Below, one piece after another: positions 5,499 to 7,321 of a stretch of 7,321 nucleotides of DNA. The DNA is taken from the NCBI GenBank assembly GCA_026418215.1, contig JAOABT010000473.1, positions 1-7,321 of the forward strand, in the 5' to 3' direction. Positions within the stretch are counted from its first letter, which is position 1; the number at the start of each line of letters is the position of its first letter. A program made the translations under genes and the position numbers. Origin of the DNA: Clostridia bacterium. GTDB lineage: Bacteria > Bacillota > Clostridia > DSM-8532. A model generated the notes under the pieces. That model was not told where the DNA came from. It ran no database searches and worked only from the letters and a program-made list of their open reading frames with translations.

Positions 5499-6542
5499 AT
5501 GACAAGAAGACCTTTTAAAGAGCACCGATATACTGTTTCTGCAGGTGTTTTGCCGCAAATACTGAGGTACCTCTCAAGCAGAAACGTTAATATTGACGAA
5601 TTTATGAAATCCGTAGCCTTGGAATCAAGTCTTTTGAGGAATCCTGATGGGCGTATCTCTGTTGAAAGATATGTAATTATTGAGGAAACAGCCTCGAAGG
5701 TAACGAACGACCCTTGTTTCGGACTGCATATGGGACAATTTGCTGAGGCTGGCAATTGGTCGATTCTCGGATATATGATGATGAATTGCAGAACTGTTTT
5801 AGAAGCTTTTCATAAATTCTCCCGATATTCAAGTGTTATTGGAAACCTGATCAAGGGTGAAATCATCATAGGGCATGATGCTGTCATGATTAAACTGTCT
5901 GAACCTATTAACGCCCCCAAAATCTCAAAACACTGCTATGAGGGCTACTTTTCAAGCCTTATTTCCTTGGCCCGGAACGTAAGCGGACAAATCATCTGTC
6001 CGACTGAAGTTGCTTTGGCATCCTTTAAGCCGGAATGGATAGAGGAATATATAGGGGTGTTTGGCTCAGGGGTTCGGTTCAGTCACAATGGAAATTATAT
6101 GGTCATGGATATTCGGTCGGTCAATACCCCTGTTCTCCTTCCAAACGAGAATCTGTTGAGGTATTTTGAGAGCTTTGCAAAGGAGTTCTTAGAAGAAATT
6201 GAAGGCGTGAATAGCTTTACATACAGGACAAAAAAACTCATTTTGTCTCTCATGGATACAGAAAGCTTGTCAATAAAAAGAATCGCTGAGGAGTTATCTA
6301 TCAGCTGCAGAACACTTCAGGCCAATTTACGTGATGAGGGAACGGAGTTCAGCCGACTTCTAAGGCAAACACGCGAACAGCTTGCAAAGAAATATTTGCT
6401 TGAGAATTATTCAATAGAAGAGATTACATACCTTCTCGGATTCTCAGAACCAAGCGTTTTTCGAAGGGCGTTTAAAAAATGGGTCGGTGTGACAGCAAAA
6501 GAATATAGAGAAAGGGAGCAGAACAAGATTTCTCATACCTAG
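5499..6542 (+). CDS. AraC family regulator with arabinose-binding-type N-terminal domain
   Basis: A 347-aa protein, longer than the minimal AraC type. Residues about 15-205 match the 'Arabinose_bd' (PF12625-type) effector domain of the OruR/ArgR-like group: VSAGVLPQILRYLSSR near the start, then GLHMGQFAEAGNWSILGYMM near 75-94. Residues about 240-338 are the double-HTH DNA-binding domain, with the first helix-turn-helix near 258-277 (KRIAEELSISCRTLQANLRD) and the second near 306-335 (IEEITYLLGFSEPSVFRRAF). ATG 5499 is preferred to ATG 5490 because AGAGGTGA (5482-5489) is 9 nt before 5499 but directly abuts 5490. The downstream flavin-type gene on the same strand, 123 nt away, is a plausible target. 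The effector is unknown. Confidence 0.9.
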   Translation: MTRRPFKEHRYTVSAGVLPQILRYLSSRNVNIDEFMKSVALESSLLRNPDGRISVERYVIIEETASKVTNDPCFGLHMGQFAEAGNWSILGYMMMNCRTVLEAFHKFSRYSSVIGNLIKGEIIIGHDAVMIKLSEPINAPKISKHCYEGYFSSLISLARNVSGQIICPTEVALASFKPEWIEEYIGVFGSGVRFSHNGNYMVMDIRSVNTPVLLPNENLLRYFESFAKEFLEEIEGVNSFTYRTKKLILSLMDTESLSIKRIAEELSISCRTLQANLRDEGTEFSRLLRQTREQLAKKYLLENYSIEEITYLLGFSEPSVFRRAFKKWVGVTAKEYREREQNKISHT

Positions 6543-6621
6543 CGCTTAATTTTAAGTGTTTTGCGCACGATGCCATCAATCATACGTGTTTGGTCATCGA
6601 ATAGAACCTTTGATTATTGTA

Positions 6622-6643
6622 GAATTGCTTGTAACAACAATTC
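6622..6643. promoter_or_regulatory. Imperfect palindrome before the PNPOx-like gene
   Basis: GAATTG-C-TTGT-A-ACAA-CAATTC forms arms of ten matching bases with a single bulged C and a one-base centre, too tight for an RNA hairpin but suitable as a protein-binding dyad. It lies 23 nt before the ATG at 6666 and partly overlaps weak -10-like sequences (TAGAAT 6620-6625, CATAAT 6643-6648). An operator role is inferred. Confidence 0.3.
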
Positions 6644-6665
6644 ATAATGAACGGGGGAGAACCTA

Positions 6666-7094
6666 ATGACCAAATATGAAATTTTTCAAGCGATAACCCA
6701 AAATCCGGGTTTTTATCTTGCCACTTTAGAGGGTGATCAGCCAAGAGTGAGGGCCATGTTTTTGTATCGGGCAGATGAGAACGGAATAATATTCCACACG
6801 GCGACGGCAAAGGATGTATACAAACAGATTTGCAAAAATAATAAGGCAGAGCTTTGTTTTAACTGCAATGGCACACAAATCAGAATCAGCGGTGAGTTGG
6901 AATTAATGGATGACAACGACCTCAAGGATGAAATTGTTGAGCATCCCTCACGAGCGTTTTTAAAGGCATGGAAGGAAAGCGGGGTATTTGAAAATTTCTA
7001 TGAGGCGATTGCCGTTTTTAGGTTGAAAAATGGAACTGCATTTCCTTGGACAATGGATAAGAATTTCGCTCCGAAAGAGAAGGTGGAGCTATAA
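6666..7094 (+). CDS. Pyridoxamine 5'-phosphate oxidase family (flavin split-barrel) protein
   Basis: A 142-aa protein with the small split-barrel pattern. FYLATLEGDQPRVRAMFLYR (16-35) is the first strand pair with the PRVR motif, FHTATAKDVYKQI (43-55) the phosphate/flavin-contacting strand and helix, and AELCFNCNGTQIRISGELEL (61-80) the next strands. A short C-terminal strand (YEAIAVFRLKNG) precedes the end. Such proteins bind FMN or F420 and are often stress-related reductases or heme/flavin binders; the true PdxH enzyme is about 70 residues longer, so this is not pyridoxine biosynthesis. The start is supported by GGGGGAG (6653-6659), 6 nt upstream. It follows an AraC-type regulator on the same strand. 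The exact cofactor and substrate are unknown. Confidence 0.85.
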   Translation: MTKYEIFQAITQNPGFYLATLEGDQPRVRAMFLYRADENGIIFHTATAKDVYKQICKNNKAELCFNCNGTQIRISGELELMDDNDLKDEIVEHPSRAFLKAWKESGVFENFYEAIAVFRLKNGTAFPWTMDKNFAPKEKVEL

Positions 7095-7098
7095 GCAC

Positions 7099-7116
7099 TA
7101 CCTTTTTTTAAAGGTA
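7099..7116. terminator. Weak hairpin between convergent genes
   Basis: TACCTTT (7099-7105) pairs with AAAGGTA (7110-7116) around a TTTT loop, 5 nt after the PNPOx-like stop codon. The stem is perfect but AT-rich and no T-run follows on the plus strand, so terminator activity is doubtful. Confidence 0.25.
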
Positions 7117-7181
7117 AAGGCTTTCAATTGAGACTCGAGTGAATGTCTCCGGCATCCGATGGAGTTCTGTCCGGAGGCACC

Positions 7182-7321
7182 TCACTTAATGACCAGGTCG
7201 ATATCATAGGCCTCCATGCTTTTAATAAAATCGTCCTTACAGGTGCAGCACACATGGCAGGTGCAAAGCCTTGCAGAATCGTTATGCTTCTCCAGATCCT
7301 CAATAATATCATGCCTAAGGT
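7182..7321 (-). CDS. C-terminus of an unidentified cysteine-cluster protein (partial)
   Basis: The last 45 codons of a minus-strand gene whose start lies beyond the right edge; TGA is at 7182-7184. The visible tail reads RHDIIEDLEKHND, then SARLCTCHVCCTCKDD, and ends MEAYDIDLVIK. The C-x-C-x2-C-C-x-C cluster with a histidine suggests metal or Fe-S binding, but the family is not recognisable from 45 residues. It converges on the PNPOx-like gene with an 87-nt spacer. Confidence 0.6.
   Translation of the reverse strand, partial: LRHDIIEDLEKHNDSARLCTCHVCCTCKDDFIKSMEAYDIDLVIK

Noticed and set aside
7147..7176. CTCCGG/CCGGAG hairpin as terminator for the minus-strand gene
   Set aside because: The stem is 6 bp with an 18-nt loop and no T-run on either strand, so it is too weak to call.
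7124..7312. 62-codon minus-strand frame at the right edge
   Set aside because: The other minus frame, ending at 7182, gives a far more protein-like cysteine-cluster tail over the same bases.
1..7321. CRISPR array, toxin-antitoxin pair or phage-defence module
   Set aside because: No regularly spaced direct repeats, no short overlapping gene pairs and no nuclease, helicase or toxin-like domains are visible.

Overview
The window looks like a chromosomal stretch from a Bacillota (Firmicutes) bacterium, clostridial or Paenibacillus-like. The signs are strong purine-rich Shine-Dalgarno sites, intrinsic terminators, two group II intron-like remnants, and Gram-positive-style regulators and signalling proteins. 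The exact taxon cannot be fixed from sequence alone.

Layout. Bases 1-20 are the 3' end of a tRNA, most likely tRNA-Cys (U73 discriminator, acceptor strand TGGCGCC, CCA), followed by its rho-independent terminator (25-63). Immediately after the terminator lies the first ~170 nt of a group IIC-type intron (about 67-235), cut off long before any maturase or domain V. Next come an AraC-family regulator (258-1028) and an EamA/DMT-family exporter (1109-1960), a likely regulator-transporter pair. The spacer between them holds a palindrome and a hairpin that would hide the transporter's ribosome binding site. The 286-nt gap 1961-2246 resembles the interior of a second, non-IIC group II intron. A small DHWC-motif cupin protein follows (2247-2576), closed by a terminator and a perfect 16-bp inverted repeat.

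The largest gene (2913-5195, probably starting at a non-standard AUA at 2892) encodes a membrane-bound signalling protein. Its order is extracellular solute-binding domain, one membrane span, PAS, GGDEF and HD-GYP, so it probably links an external ligand to cyclic-di-GMP turnover. The gap 5196-5498 holds no intact gene but has coding-like 3' remnants on both strands. A second AraC-type regulator with an arabinose-binding-like N-terminus (5499-6542) precedes a pyridoxamine-5'-phosphate-oxidase-like flavin split-barrel protein (6666-7094). The window ends in the C-terminus of a convergent minus-strand gene with a dense cysteine cluster (7182-7321).

Overall this is an accessory-type region downstream of a tRNA: independent sensor, regulator and transporter modules, intron debris and gene remnants rather than one pathway. 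I did not find a convincing new multi-gene system. The most noteworthy points are the tRNA/terminator/IIC-intron junction, the second intron-like remnant, the RBS-sequestering hairpin, and the AUA start of the c-di-GMP protein.
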